From NCBI GenBank assembly GCA_903919615.1, contig CAIXIX010000398.1:1-42730 (forward strand): a DNA stretch of 42,730 nt. The letters are read 5' to 3'. The notes below the pieces were generated by a model. It ran no database searches. It saw only the letters and a list, made by a program, of their open reading frames with translations, and was not told the DNA's origin. Position numbers and translations under genes: made by a program. This stretch comes from an uncultured Chthonomonas sp. (GTDB lineage: Bacteria; Armatimonadota; Chthonomonadetes; Chthonomonadales; Chthonomonadaceae). Shown in pieces: positions 26,389 through 35,395 of this stretch (positions are counted from its first letter, which is position 1; each line of letters begins with the position of its first letter).

Positions 26389-27584
26389 TGCAGCCGCTCC
26401 CCTACATTCTGGCGATGACGCTCGACACCAGCTTCTGACAATGAACTCAACACGATGCGCTCGGCGACGCCAAACGAAAGTGTCATTCCTGCGCCACCCA
26501 GCCCTGTCACGATCGTGGTATCAGCATCCGGATTTGCGATGACATAGGGCTCGGTCGGGTGCTTCGCGTATATTCCATGCCACCGTTGGGCAATTGATAG
26601 ATTGGGAATATCAACAAACGTCTTCAAGTAATCGAGGATGTAGGAGTCGATCTCCTCGCGATTGAAAGGCTCGACGTACTGCCCGTACTCATGAGAATCG
26701 CCAAGTACGACTTCGTCGCGGCCATTTTGCGATGTCATGACGTGGATACCAAAGCGGTCAAAATCGGGCAATTCGGAAGAAAATCGTTTGCGTACTTCTG
26801 GAAGAGATGGACAGGTCTCAAAAGCCTTATAGTGGCGAAGTGTCGATCCCGCTGCAAGCATTGGGCCAATGCGCGCTCCATCCCGGGTTGGGTTGGTCCG
26901 CATCATTTGAAGCTTACATCGCGTCAGCCCCAATGATTGAATCACTTCAGGATAGAGAAGGTGGAACTCGTCCCCGGAACAAACCCATAAGTGAGCGGCT
27001 TCAATGGCGCGGCTGCCTGTTCTAACGTAGGGCGAAAAATGACCCGTAACTGTTTCGCCATAGTGAAACACAACTCCGTACGTTTGCGAGAGCCAGCCAG
27101 GCAGTTTGGCTATTACCTCACGTGGATCAACGCAAATCTCCGTTGGGCTCCACATGCCGCCAATAAGCTTCGACTGAACTACGGAAGACGCGCGGAGGCC
27201 AATCTGCCCCGGATCTTCAAGAGCACATTCGTATCCGTGGTTTCCAGCCTCGTCAAGGAATTCACGCAGGACCCGCGCCTCATCCTCATGATATGCGAGA
27301 TGAAGGGAGCCACACGGGTCGAACCAGATTCCACTCCGCCCAAGAACATCAAGCCATATCTCACGGCTGCGCATTGCAAGCAGTCTCATTGGGCCAAATG
27401 GCTGCCCAATTGGCCAGATCATTCCGAAATTCCGAATGGAGGCGCCGCACGCCTGAGGTGCACGCTCAATGACTACGACGCGCTGTCCGGCGCGCGCAAG
27501 ATGATAGGCATGCGCCAATCCAATGATCCCCGCGCCAACAACTGCATCGTCAAACGCAGTATCTGATTGTCTGGTTACACCCAT
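26385..27584 (-). CDS. FAD-dependent oxidoreductase of phosphonate catabolism (TIGR03364-like)
   Basis: A 399-residue DAO-family flavoprotein. The dinucleotide-binding motif VVGAGIIGLAHAYHLARAG lies near the N-terminus. ASIRNFGMIWPIGQP is the signature of the subgroup found beside phosphonatase-like hydrolases. The C-terminus closes with TIVTGLGGAGMTLSFGVAE. Members oxidise amino- or N-methylaminoalkylphosphonates to phosphonoacetaldehyde, which fits its coupling (ATGA) to the phosphonatase-like gene. GGAGGG is about 10 bases before the ATG. No C-P transporter genes are in the window. Confidence 0.85.
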   Translation of the reverse strand: MGVTRQSDTAFDDAVVGAGIIGLAHAYHLARAGQRVVVIERAPQACGASIRNFGMIWPIGQPFGPMRLLAMRSREIWLDVLGRSGIWFDPCGSLHLAYHEDEARVLREFLDEAGNHGYECALEDPGQIGLRASSVVQSKLIGGMWSPTEICVDPREVIAKLPGWLSQTYGVVFHYGETVTGHFSPYVRTGSRAIEAAHLWVCSGDEFHLLYPEVIQSLGLTRCKLQMMRTNPTRDGARIGPMLAAGSTLRHYKAFETCPSLPEVRKRFSSELPDFDRFGIHVMTSQNGRDEVVLGDSHEYGQYVEPFNREEIDSYILDYLKTFVDIPNLSIAQRWHGIYAKHPTEPYVIANPDADTTIVTGLGGAGMTLSFGVAERIVLSSLSEAGVERHRQNVGERLQ

Positions 27585-27676
27585 TCGTGCAGAGCCCTCC
27601 CATTAATGCCTGAGATCTGTTCCAAATTCTGGAGTGCAGTATCGAACACAGATATTAAGAGAAGATTATCTCACAA

Positions 27677-29131
27677 TTAAGGCTTGGCCAACGAGTGCGC
27701 CTTCATCAGTTCAAGCGATTCGAGCGCTCTCGCTCGTGCATAGTCATGTTCGACTATACGATCCGGATAATCTGTCGAAGTTGCCAGCAGAGGGAAGCGC
27801 CACGGCTCATGAATTACTGAAGCCGAAAGCTCAGCCAACTCAGGCACCCAGTGTCTGATATACGACGAGGTCGGATCAAATTTTTCAGACTGACTCACAG
27901 GATTGAAGATGCGAAAGTAGGGCGCAGCGTCTGCGCCGCAGCCTGCCACCCACTGCCAGCCAAGTGTGTTATTTGCGAGATCTGCATCTACAAGCGTATC
28001 CCAAAACCACTTTGCGCCCTCCTGCCAGGGGATCAGCAGGTCTTTAACAAGGAACGAAGCGACCACCATTCGAACTCGATTGTGCATGTATCCCGTCCGC
28101 CACAGCTCCCTCATTCCTGCATCCACGAGGGGATAGCCCGTGCGACCCTGACACCACGCAGTTTTCATTTCTGGGTCGTTATCCCACGGGAAGTCGGCGA
28201 ATTCTGACCGTAATGGCTGATCGACTGTGTGCGGATAGTGGTAGAGCAGATGGTGCGCAAACTCCCGCCAGATGAGCTGCCGAATATACCCTTCATGTGA
28301 GGACGAAGAGACGGAGCCAAGGGCTGCGCGATTTACCGCCGAAACCACCTGACGCGGACTAATTTCACCAAAGTGCAAAAATGGCGATAGACGGCTAACA
28401 CCTTCCGTAGCCGGCATATCACGTTGCTCTAGATAGCTGACAGCTGCGCCGTTAGCAAACGTAGCAAGCCGTTTCTGAGCCGAAAATTCACCGGGTGTCC
28501 AAGTCTCGTCCAACCCATCTGCCCAGTCGATCCGTGGCAAGAGTCTCAGGTCTTCTACGGCTACGCTAGCCGGCCATTCGCTGGGCGAACGCACCCTCGA
28601 TGGCGCAGCGATTGGACTGGTTTCGCCCCAGGACGAAAGGCAAGCCCGATAAAAGGGAGTAAAAACACGATAGGGCGTACCCGAAGCCGTCGCAATGCTG
28701 GTAGGCTCAAATAGCAGACTGTTGTTGACAGCACGGACATCGATCCGATTGGCTATCAGTTCACTTTCAACCATCCTTTGCTGATGGATCGCTGCCGGTT
28801 CCCACCGCCGACTGTAGATTAGCGCAGTCGCGCCGAATTCCGCCGCAACGGCACTCAGTTCACGAGCAGCAGGGCCGGTGCGAAGGATGAGCTTAGAGCC
28901 CAACTCATTAAGAGTTGCCGACAGCGACAACAATGAATGATGCAGCCACCAGCGCGAGGCCGCCCCTGGCGACCACGCACCTTCCTCATCTGGGCTATAG
29001 ACAAACACAGGAATTACAGGTCGTTTTGAGTCTACTGCAAGTGCGAGAGACGCATTGTCCGAAACGCGCAGGTCGTTTCGCAGCCATACAATCACTGGGC
29101 CCGTACCGGAATTTTCATGAGTCACGCTCAT
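27677..29131 (-). CDS. phrB: Deoxyribodipyrimidine photolyase
   Basis: A 484-residue class I CPD photolyase that repairs UV-induced pyrimidine dimers with light, using FAD. The N-terminal antenna domain starts VIVWLRNDLRVSDN. The FAD-binding C-terminal part has EGYIRQLIWREFAHHLLYH, GRTGYPLVDAGMRELW, GYMHNRVRMVVASFLVKDL and DADLANNTLGWQWVAG. The ATG at 29131 is preferred: GGAG lies about 10 bases ahead and conserved sequence begins soon after. It overlaps the desaturase gene by 17 bases, so the two are cotranscribed. Confidence 0.92.
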   Translation of the reverse strand: MSVTHENSGTGPVIVWLRNDLRVSDNASLALAVDSKRPVIPVFVYSPDEEGAWSPGAASRWWLHHSLLSLSATLNELGSKLILRTGPAARELSAVAAEFGATALIYSRRWEPAAIHQQRMVESELIANRIDVRAVNNSLLFEPTSIATASGTPYRVFTPFYRACLSSWGETSPIAAPSRVRSPSEWPASVAVEDLRLLPRIDWADGLDETWTPGEFSAQKRLATFANGAAVSYLEQRDMPATEGVSRLSPFLHFGEISPRQVVSAVNRAALGSVSSSSHEGYIRQLIWREFAHHLLYHYPHTVDQPLRSEFADFPWDNDPEMKTAWCQGRTGYPLVDAGMRELWRTGYMHNRVRMVVASFLVKDLLIPWQEGAKWFWDTLVDADLANNTLGWQWVAGCGADAAPYFRIFNPVSQSEKFDPTSSYIRHWVPELAELSASVIHEPWRFPLLATSTDYPDRIVEHDYARARALESLELMKAHSLAKP

Positions 29132-30026
29132 TTGAACTAGCTCCATACAGCGGCAGGTTTTGCTGCCTGCCACCACGCTCTCCACGCAGTACATGCTCAG
29201 GAACAGGCTTCAAGTCCCAGACAACTTGGGTCCATGAAAGCGCCCTCAGCACAAGGTAAGTGATATCTAGTTCCCACCAGAAGAACCCCTGGCGCGCAGA
29301 CGCCATGAAGTAGTGGTGATTATTGTGCCAGCCCTCGCCAAGCGTGAAGATTGCTAACAACCAGTTGTTACGTGATCCATCGCCCGTATCGTAGCGTTGG
29401 CTGCCTAAAATGTGTGCAAGGCTATTGATACAGAAGGTCGCGTGATACAGGGCAACCGTACTCCAGATCATCCCAACGACGAGCCCAGATGGACCTGCAA
29501 TCAGATAACATGTTGCCGACAGCAACAGCGCTGGAACGTAGATATGGTTGTCCAGCCAGACAAGTTCCGGGTACCGGGTTAGGTCCTTAATGTTATCGTA
29601 AGAGGTTTTTCCGCGGCTGGCCGTATAGACCCAGCCAATATGAGCAAACAAGAAGCCAAACCGCAAAGGAGAGTGAACGTCCAGTTCGGTATCGGAATGG
29701 CGGTGATGTGCACGATGTTTCGAGGCCCACCACAGCACCCCACCCTGTGCGGCGCTCTGCCCAATAAATGCAAGGATGAACTGGAATGCGCGCCCGGTCT
29801 TAAAGGCGCGGTGTGAAAAATATCTGTGCAGCCCGGCTGTTATTCCGAACATGCGAATAACGTAGAGCGCTGCCGCCAGCAGCAGCGCTCTGCGTGACAC
29901 ACCGGTCCACAAAGCAGCAAAACAGGCAAGATGTACGATCAGAAAGGGCGCAGCGTCCGCAAATCTTATGGGTTCTGGCCACTTCGCTGAAAGCGTTGAT
30001 CTTATCTTTTGAGTTGTATTTGACAT
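29115..30026 (-). CDS. Fatty acid (delta-9 type) desaturase
   Basis: A 303-residue membrane di-iron desaturase. The three histidine boxes are seen: HRYFSH (about 67-72), HRAHH (about 104-108) and HNNHH (about 236-240), with hydrophobic segments between them. The layout matches acyl-CoA/acyl-lipid delta-9 desaturases. It makes the cis double bond that CFA-type methyltransferases use, and those are encoded by the divergent operon starting at 30202. So membrane-lipid modification is a shared theme of the locus. Confidence 0.9.
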   Translation of the reverse strand: MSNTTQKIRSTLSAKWPEPIRFADAAPFLIVHLACFAALWTGVSRRALLLAAALYVIRMFGITAGLHRYFSHRAFKTGRAFQFILAFIGQSAAQGGVLWWASKHRAHHRHSDTELDVHSPLRFGFLFAHIGWVYTASRGKTSYDNIKDLTRYPELVWLDNHIYVPALLLSATCYLIAGPSGLVVGMIWSTVALYHATFCINSLAHILGSQRYDTGDGSRNNWLLAIFTLGEGWHNNHHYFMASARQGFFWWELDITYLVLRALSWTQVVWDLKPVPEHVLRGERGGRQQNLPLYGASSNERDS

Positions 30027-30095
30027 TATTACTTTGGTCTAAACACATTTCACATACTCGTCGAAATGCGTGTTAACTGTTGATCAATTGTCCAT

Positions 30096-30101
30096 ATTAT
30101 A
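30096..30101 (-). promoter_or_regulatory. Candidate -10 box for the desaturase-photolyase operon
   Basis: On the minus strand the hexamer TATAAT lies about 70 bases ahead of the desaturase ATG. A matching -35 at 17 bases is weak (TATTTG). A palindrome TTGATCAA (30080-30087) follows the box downstream and could be an operator. Confidence 0.4.
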
Positions 30102-30149
30102 CGGTTAGATATTGCTCAAATAGCCAACAATTCTGATAATAAATATCGA

Positions 30150-30182
30150 TTGCACATATCTTGTCTACTTTTTGTCTAATAT
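30150..30182 (+). promoter_or_regulatory. Three 11-bp direct repeats, candidate CarH/LitR-type operator
   Basis: TTGCACATATC, TTGTCTACTTT and TTGTCTAATAT follow each other with exactly 11-base periodicity. The third includes a TAATAT -10-like box 20 bases upstream of the ATG at 30202. CarH, the B12-dependent light sensor of the MerR family, is known to bind 11-bp direct repeats of the form TNTACA-like across a promoter. Here the core is TTGNNNA. No MerR-family gene is in the window, so the regulator is inferred. Confidence 0.4.
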
Positions 30183-30201
30183 TAGGGTAGGATTCAAGGT
30201 A

Positions 30202-31449
30202 ATGAAGATTGCAGTGATTGGTAGCGGGATTTCGGGATTGGCAGCCTGCCACTATCTGGCCGAACACCATAGCATTACTGTTTATGAGTCCAGCCAGAAG
30301 CCTGGAGGTCATGTTCTTACACAATTTGTGGAGACGCCGAATGGTCCTATTGGCTTGGATATGGGATTTATTGTTTACAACGAGCGTAACTACCCTCTGT
30401 TCAACCGCTTGCTTGGTGAACTCAACATCACAACGCATGCGTCGGATATGTCGTTTGGCGTTCGAAACGACATCACAGGAATAGAGTATGCAGGCAGGTC
30501 TTTCGACACGCTATTTGCCGACAAGCGTAATCTGCTCAAAGCATCGCACTGGCGCATGCTGAACGATATCAGTTGGTTTATGCGGGATGCGACGTCGCAG
30601 CGCAATGCGTTTCCGGATGATACGGTCGACCAGTTCTTAAGTCGTCATGACTACTCAGATGCGTTTGCTGAAGGCTTTCTTCTGCCACTCGGCGCCGCCC
30701 TCTGGTCCTGCCCTACACAAGCGCTGAGAAATTATTCGGTTAGCTTTGTGATTGACTTTTTGGCCAACCATGCGATGCTAACGCTCAAAGACCGACCGGT
30801 GTGGCGGGTTGTCACAGGAGGTTCACAAAAATATGTGGATCGCCTTGTCGCAACATCCATGGCAGAATTCCGCTGCAACCGTTCGGTTGATAGCATCGTG
30901 CGGACGGGGACCGGGATTCGCGTATATTCAGGCTCAGTGTCTGAGACATTTGATGAAGCGATCATCGCGTGCCACTCGAATCAGGCGCTTGCCCTGCTCA
31001 AACAACCAACTCAAACGGAGACAGAAGTGCTGGGGGCGATAGAATACCAGGCTAACGACGTGTGTCTCCACACAGATGACAGCGTAATGCCAGTAAATCG
31101 CAAAGCGTGGGCTAGTTGGAACTACCACGTTCGCGGCGATGGCGCATCTACTCAACAATCCGTCGTCACGTACAACTTGAACTTGCTGCAGGGGATTAAG
31201 TCGGACGTGACCTATTGCGTGTCACTGAACCAGACAGAATACATCGATCCTTCGGCAATAATCGCAAGAAGCACGCTCCACCATCCGGCAGCAACAGTCG
31301 CAGGCGTTGCAGCACGCAAGCGTAGAGCCGAACTTATCCGACATGAGGGAATATCATACTGCGGAGCCTACTGGGGATATGGATTTCATGAAGATGGCGC
31401 CCGTTCTGGAATTGAAGTTGCGCGCGCATTTGAGGGAACGTCCGCATGA
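30202..31449 (+). CDS. FAD/NAD(P)-binding protein (COG2907-like), lipid operon gene 1
   Basis: A 415-residue amine-oxidase-type flavoprotein: MKIAVIGSGISGLAACHYLAE at the N-terminus, SQKPGGHV binding-site segment, and C-terminal SYCGAYWGYGFHEDGARSG. The family is found with DUF1365 and CFA-synthase-like enzymes in photo-oxidative-stress or light-induced regulons. Some members act on methylated fatty acids. The start ATG 30202 is chosen because the Rossmann motif begins immediately. An in-frame upstream start at 30172 overlaps the putative operator. Its stop overlaps the next ATG as ATGA. Confidence 0.85.
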   Translation: MKIAVIGSGISGLAACHYLAEHHSITVYESSQKPGGHVLTQFVETPNGPIGLDMGFIVYNERNYPLFNRLLGELNITTHASDMSFGVRNDITGIEYAGRSFDTLFADKRNLLKASHWRMLNDISWFMRDATSQRNAFPDDTVDQFLSRHDYSDAFAEGFLLPLGAALWSCPTQALRNYSVSFVIDFLANHAMLTLKDRPVWRVVTGGSQKYVDRLVATSMAEFRCNRSVDSIVRTGTGIRVYSGSVSETFDEAIIACHSNQALALLKQPTQTETEVLGAIEYQANDVCLHTDDSVMPVNRKAWASWNYHVRGDGASTQQSVVTYNLNLLQGIKSDVTYCVSLNQTEYIDPSAIIARSTLHHPAATVAGVAARKRRAELIRHEGISYCGAYWGYGFHEDGARSGIEVARAFEGTSA

Positions 31450-32210
31450 CACTTGACGTCGGTTCAGCTATCTACTTAGGTACGGTGCGACACCGCAGAT
31501 TCTCGCCGGTGATGCACGAATTCCGGTACCGGCTCTATATGGTTTGCCTGAATCTCGAACATCTGGAATCGCCGTCCGAATATCCATCAGCACGTTTACT
31601 GCGGGGAGGCTTTAAAAGGTCGGATCACCTCGGCGACGTTAACGTTCCATTAACGCAGGCTGTATCGAACCTCGTAAAGGAGCGTCTGGGGTTTGCGCTG
31701 GGCGGCCCCATTCTCTTGTTAACCAATCTCCGGAATTTGGGCTATGTAATGAATCCTGTCAGTTTTTACTATTGCGTTTCTGCGGACCTCAACTCAGTGG
31801 AAGCAATCGTCGCGGAGATAAACAACACGCCATGGGGAGAGCGATACTGCTACGTTTTGGACCGCAGAGGCGGAAAGTCGGCGCATGACTTCCCCAAACT
31901 GTTTCACGTTTCGCCATTCATGCCAATGGACCAGGATTACCGATGGCGGTTTACCGAACCCCGCAAGTCGATAGCGATTCATATGGAAAACCGGAAGGAT
32001 GGTATTAAGGTCTTTGACGCAACGTTAGCACTGAAGCGCTTAAGTGCTGACAATGCTAATACAAGAAAAGTACATCTCGCCTACCCTCTCATTACGTTCA
32101 AGGTACTTTTCGGGATCTACTTTCAGGCGCTTCGCCTATGGCTAAAGCGGTGTCCCTACTATCCCCATCCTCGAAAAATCGTAACAACAACTCGGGGGCC
32201 ACAGTCATGA
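31446..32210 (+). CDS. DUF1365 protein, lipid operon gene 2
   Basis: A 254-residue protein with DUF1365 features: GTVRHRRFSPVMHEFRYRLYMV, ILLLTNLRNLGYVMNPVSFYYC, AIVAEINNTPWGERYCYVL and FHVSPFMPMDQDYRW. The function is unknown. The family is genetically tied to COG2907 flavoproteins and CFA-synthase-type methyltransferases, both adjacent here with ATGA overlaps on both sides. Confidence 0.9.
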   Translation: MTLDVGSAIYLGTVRHRRFSPVMHEFRYRLYMVCLNLEHLESPSEYPSARLLRGGFKRSDHLGDVNVPLTQAVSNLVKERLGFALGGPILLLTNLRNLGYVMNPVSFYYCVSADLNSVEAIVAEINNTPWGERYCYVLDRRGGKSAHDFPKLFHVSPFMPMDQDYRWRFTEPRKSIAIHMENRKDGIKVFDATLALKRLSADNANTRKVHLAYPLITFKVLFGIYFQALRLWLKRCPYYPHPRKIVTTTRGPQS

Positions 32211-33529
32211 CGGGTCTTGTTGAGCACAATTCGGATCGGCAACCACCGGCCCGCCATCGAGATTTTGTTTTTGATTTGCGCCCGATCGCGTCTGCGCTCC
32301 GAAACGCCGTTTGCAATCGCCTTGCGTCGCTGGATACCGAAGTTGAAATCCGCGAGCAATTACGAAACGACCGCGTTGCTGCCCTGTCTTTGTCAGCCGG
32401 CGGACCACTCGCGATAACCGTTCATGACCCACGATTTTACCGAATAATCGCAATGCATGGTGCTCTAGGAGCCGCCGATGCGTACCGTCGAGGGTTTTGG
32501 ACCTGTAACGATCTGACCTCCCTATTCCGGCTCTTTACGCGGCGGATCGGTAGCGTGTCGCGATTAGAGCGGTCTCTTGCGTGGGCGGCATCAATACCTG
32601 CGTATGCAGCGCACCTAATGCGCCGGAATGGAACGCTAGATGCCCGTAAAAACATTGAAGCGCATTATAATCTCGGCAATGAGTTCTTTTCACTGTTTCT
32701 CGATCCAACCCTAACATACTCCAGTGGCATATTTGAAACTGGCTTGGAGAGCATGCAGGACGCTTCTATCGCAAAGCTGGATCGTATCTGCGCCAAGCTT
32801 CAGCTCGAGCCTGGAATGGAAATTCTGGAGATTGGAACTGGCTGGGGCAGTTTTGCCATCCATGCCGCCCGTAAATATGGATGTCGTGTGACAACTGTCA
32901 CCTTATCTAGCCAACAACTTGAAGAGGCGCAGAAGCGAATCGCGTCGGCAGGTCTGAACGACAGGGTTTCCGCACAACTGCGAGACTACCGCGAAGTTAA
33001 GGGCCAGTTTGACCGAATTGCATCCATTGAGATGATTGAGGCGATCGGTCATCACAGGCTGCCCGAATTCTTCCATACCTGTGCATCCCTTTTAAAAAAC
33101 GATGGGTATATGGCAATCCAGGCTATCACGATGCCCGATCAAGGTTTTGAGGATTACCTGCGCAGGACCGACGTGATCCGCGAATATATCTTTCCAGGAA
33201 GCTGCTGTCCATCCCGACAGGCGATTCTGAACGCCGCTACGTCTGCCTCCGATCTGCGCCTGGTCCACCTGGAAGAGATTGGCCGCCACTATGCTCTTAC
33301 GCTGGCAAAGTGGCGCGGAGCCTTTCTGAGCAATCTTCAGCCAGCAAGAAAGTTGGGATATTCCGACGAGTTCCTGCGTCTATGGCACTTCTATCTCTGT
33401 TACTGTGAAGCAGGCTTTGCCGAGAACCATGTAGGCGACGTGCAATTAGTGTTCTCGAAACCTGGACACGTGCACCGAGATCCGGCCCCGCTGCCTGCCA
33501 TTCAATGCCCAAAGGTGCGTGAACAATGA
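32207..33529 (+). CDS. Cyclopropane-fatty-acid synthase family methyltransferase
   Basis: A 440-residue SAM-dependent enzyme that adds methylene or methyl to unsaturated acyl chains of phospholipids. Motifs: HYNLGNEFFSLFLDPTLTYSS (about 151-171), the SAM site LEIGTGWGSFAIHAARKYG, IASIEMIEAIGHHRLPEFF and YIFPGSCCPS. The length fits the family. ATG 32207 overlaps the DUF1365 stop. A longer frame from 32138 would run into that gene. The desaturase encoded divergently can supply its substrate double bonds. Confidence 0.9.
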   Translation: MTGLVEHNSDRQPPARHRDFVFDLRPIASALRNAVCNRLASLDTEVEIREQLRNDRVAALSLSAGGPLAITVHDPRFYRIIAMHGALGAADAYRRGFWTCNDLTSLFRLFTRRIGSVSRLERSLAWAASIPAYAAHLMRRNGTLDARKNIEAHYNLGNEFFSLFLDPTLTYSSGIFETGLESMQDASIAKLDRICAKLQLEPGMEILEIGTGWGSFAIHAARKYGCRVTTVTLSSQQLEEAQKRIASAGLNDRVSAQLRDYREVKGQFDRIASIEMIEAIGHHRLPEFFHTCASLLKNDGYMAIQAITMPDQGFEDYLRRTDVIREYIFPGSCCPSRQAILNAATSASDLRLVHLEEIGRHYALTLAKWRGAFLSNLQPARKLGYSDEFLRLWHFYLCYCEAGFAENHVGDVQLVFSKPGHVHRDPAPLPAIQCPKVREQ

Positions 33530-34314
33530 TCCCATGGGGAACGATTGCCCTTGTATGGTTTTGCACTGCCATTCTCATGTCCGAGCTCTTCGTGGTTCAA
33601 AGGCGTCTCAAAAATGCGGGAATAGTAGATATTGCATGGAGTGTTTGCACCGCTGCAAGTGGGTGCGTATTTGCAGCAGTAAGCCACGGCGACGTGATAC
33701 GCAGAGTGGTCGTCGCTTTGATGGCGACAATCTGGGGTCTCAGACTTGCCTCGCACCTTCTGGCTCGCTGTCGTCGTGAAACAGAAGACGGCCGCTATAT
33801 TGCACTTCGTGCGAAATGGGGCGCTCGCGCCAACGTAATGATGTTTGGGCTGTACCAGGTACAGGCCCTGTGGGCCGTTCTATTTTCGCTCCCCATGCTC
33901 GCGGCAGCGTGGCCGCGACGCCCATTTTCGACCATTGACATAATCGCGGTTGTCGTCTACCTAGGATCTATAGTAGGCGAGGCCATTGCAGATCGTCAAC
34001 TTGCAGCATTCAAGGCGTCTGGTCCCCGACATAGTGAGGTCTGTCGCACGGGGTTGTGGAGCTGGTCTCGTCACCCGAACTACTTCTTCGAGTGGTTTCA
34101 CTGGCTCGCATACATTTGCCTTGCTTCAGGAACACCACTTATTGGCGTCGCCATCGCGGGCGCCATCGTAATGTTCCTATTCTTAACCAGAGTAACCGGG
34201 GTACCAATGACCGAAGCGCAAGCGATTCGTTCCCGCGGCGATGCGTACCGTAAGTACCAGCGGGAAGTCAGTCCGTTCGTTCCTTTGCCACCAGGGAGGT
34301 TCCACGCTAAATGA
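33526..34314 (+). CDS. DUF1295 membrane protein (steroid 5-alpha-reductase-like fold)
   Basis: A 262-residue polytopic membrane protein. DUF1295 features: NAGIVDIAWS, RETEDGRYIALRAKWG and the conserved GLWSWSRHPNYFFEWFHWLAY, ending with the VTGVPMTEAQAIRSRGDAYR helix. Family members resemble NADPH-dependent reductases or lipid methyltransferases of the endomembrane type. Its place between two CFA-like enzymes suggests reduction or further processing of the modified acyl chain. That is an inference. Confidence 0.85.
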   Translation: MIPWGTIALVWFCTAILMSELFVVQRRLKNAGIVDIAWSVCTAASGCVFAAVSHGDVIRRVVVALMATIWGLRLASHLLARCRRETEDGRYIALRAKWGARANVMMFGLYQVQALWAVLFSLPMLAAAWPRRPFSTIDIIAVVVYLGSIVGEAIADRQLAAFKASGPRHSEVCRTGLWSWSRHPNYFFEWFHWLAYICLASGTPLIGVAIAGAIVMFLFLTRVTGVPMTEAQAIRSRGDAYRKYQREVSPFVPLPPGRFHAK

Positions 34315-35357
34315 GCGCTGTTTCACATGCGGCAGTTATCGCCGCGGAATCGGGTTGGGTGCCTGATAGTTTAATCACACGCGGGATCAAGATGGCCTGT
34401 GGGAATCGGCTATCTGCGATCGAAAAGCAGTTTTCCAGTCTGCCGGGCGTCGCTATGGAAGAGTTTCTGGAAGAGCTTGAGCGAAGCCCGATTGCAGCGG
34501 CAACAGAAACCGCCAATGAACAGCATTATGAGTTGCCGCCAGCTTTTTTCGAAGCCGTGCTTGGACCGCGGTTAAAGTACTCTGGCTGCGAGTGGCCAGC
34601 CGATGTCTGCACGCTCGCCGAGGCAGAAGAGAAGGCGCTCAACACCGCGGTAACGCGGGCACAGATCCTAGATGGAGCAACTATCCTTGAACTTGGATGC
34701 GGATGGGGATCCCTGACTCTCTACATGGCAGAGCGCTTCCCAAACTCACCGATAACTGCGGTCTCAAATTCGGCTCCGCAGCGCGAATTCATAATGAAAC
34801 GAGCTCAGCAGCGCGGAATTAAGAACGTGACTGTTGTTACCGTCGACATCAATGCCTTTGAGCCAGACACGAATGTCCCTTTTGATCGCATTATCAGCAT
34901 CGAGATGCTCGAGCACGTCCGCAACTATCGAGCGCTATTCCGCCGAATCGCGGGATGGCTGGCGGAGGATGGTTTATTGTTCGTGCATATATTCAGGCAC
35001 AAGTGCTATCCATATCTATTCGAAACCGAAGGGGATGGCGACTGGATGGGCCGGCATTTTTTTACAGGTGGCGTCATGCCGTCCCACAATCTGTTAGCCG
35101 ACGCGCAGGACAGCCTAACTCTGGCAAAGTCCTGGGAAATCAATGGGACCCACTACGCGAAAACAGCAGATGCGTGGTTGCGCAACCTCGATTTGAACGA
35201 AGGTCGCATTCGCCCCATCCTGGCTGAGCACTACGGACAATCTGATGCTGGTATATGGCTAAACAGGTGGCGGATGTTCTTTATCGCCTGCAGAGAGCTT
35301 TTTGGTTATCGAGAAGGATCCGAATGGGGCGTATCGCACTACATTTTCACGCATTAA
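34311..35357 (+). CDS. Second CFA-synthase-like SAM methyltransferase
   Basis: A 348-residue methyltransferase. Its layout is that of CFA-synthase relatives: HYELPPAFFEAVLGPRLKYSG, SAM site ILELGCGWGSLTLYMAERFP, FDRIISIEMLEHVRNY and FVHIFRHKCYPYLFE. It lacks the long N-terminal part of the 32207 gene and resembles the subgroup that methylates other acceptors. It ends the operon and is joined to DUF1295 by an ATGA overlap. Confidence 0.85.
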   Translation: MSAVSHAAVIAAESGWVPDSLITRGIKMACGNRLSAIEKQFSSLPGVAMEEFLEELERSPIAAATETANEQHYELPPAFFEAVLGPRLKYSGCEWPADVCTLAEAEEKALNTAVTRAQILDGATILELGCGWGSLTLYMAERFPNSPITAVSNSAPQREFIMKRAQQRGIKNVTVVTVDINAFEPDTNVPFDRIISIEMLEHVRNYRALFRRIAGWLAEDGLLFVHIFRHKCYPYLFETEGDGDWMGRHFFTGGVMPSHNLLADAQDSLTLAKSWEINGTHYAKTADAWLRNLDLNEGRIRPILAEHYGQSDAGIWLNRWRMFFIACRELFGYREGSEWGVSHYIFTH

Positions 35358-35360
35358 AGA

Positions 35361-35395
35361 TATAATGTGTCGACATCACCGAGGATAATCGACAC
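35361..35395 (+). promoter_or_regulatory. TATAAT box with 7-bp inverted repeat before the esterase gene
   Basis: A consensus TATAAT (35361-35366) is followed immediately by GTGTCGA (35367-35373), a 15-base gap, and TCGACAC (35389-35395), which touches the ATG. The GAGGA ribosome site is inside the gap. The repeat could be an operator at the transcription start or an RNA hairpin hiding the ribosome site. No good -35 is seen. Confidence 0.45.

Noticed and set aside
30081-30111. TGATCA-18-TAGATA as an ECF (ChrR-type) promoter
   Set aside because: The -35 matches the singlet-oxygen sigma consensus in only five of six bases, the site is far from the ATG, and the TTGATCAA palindrome explains the match as well.
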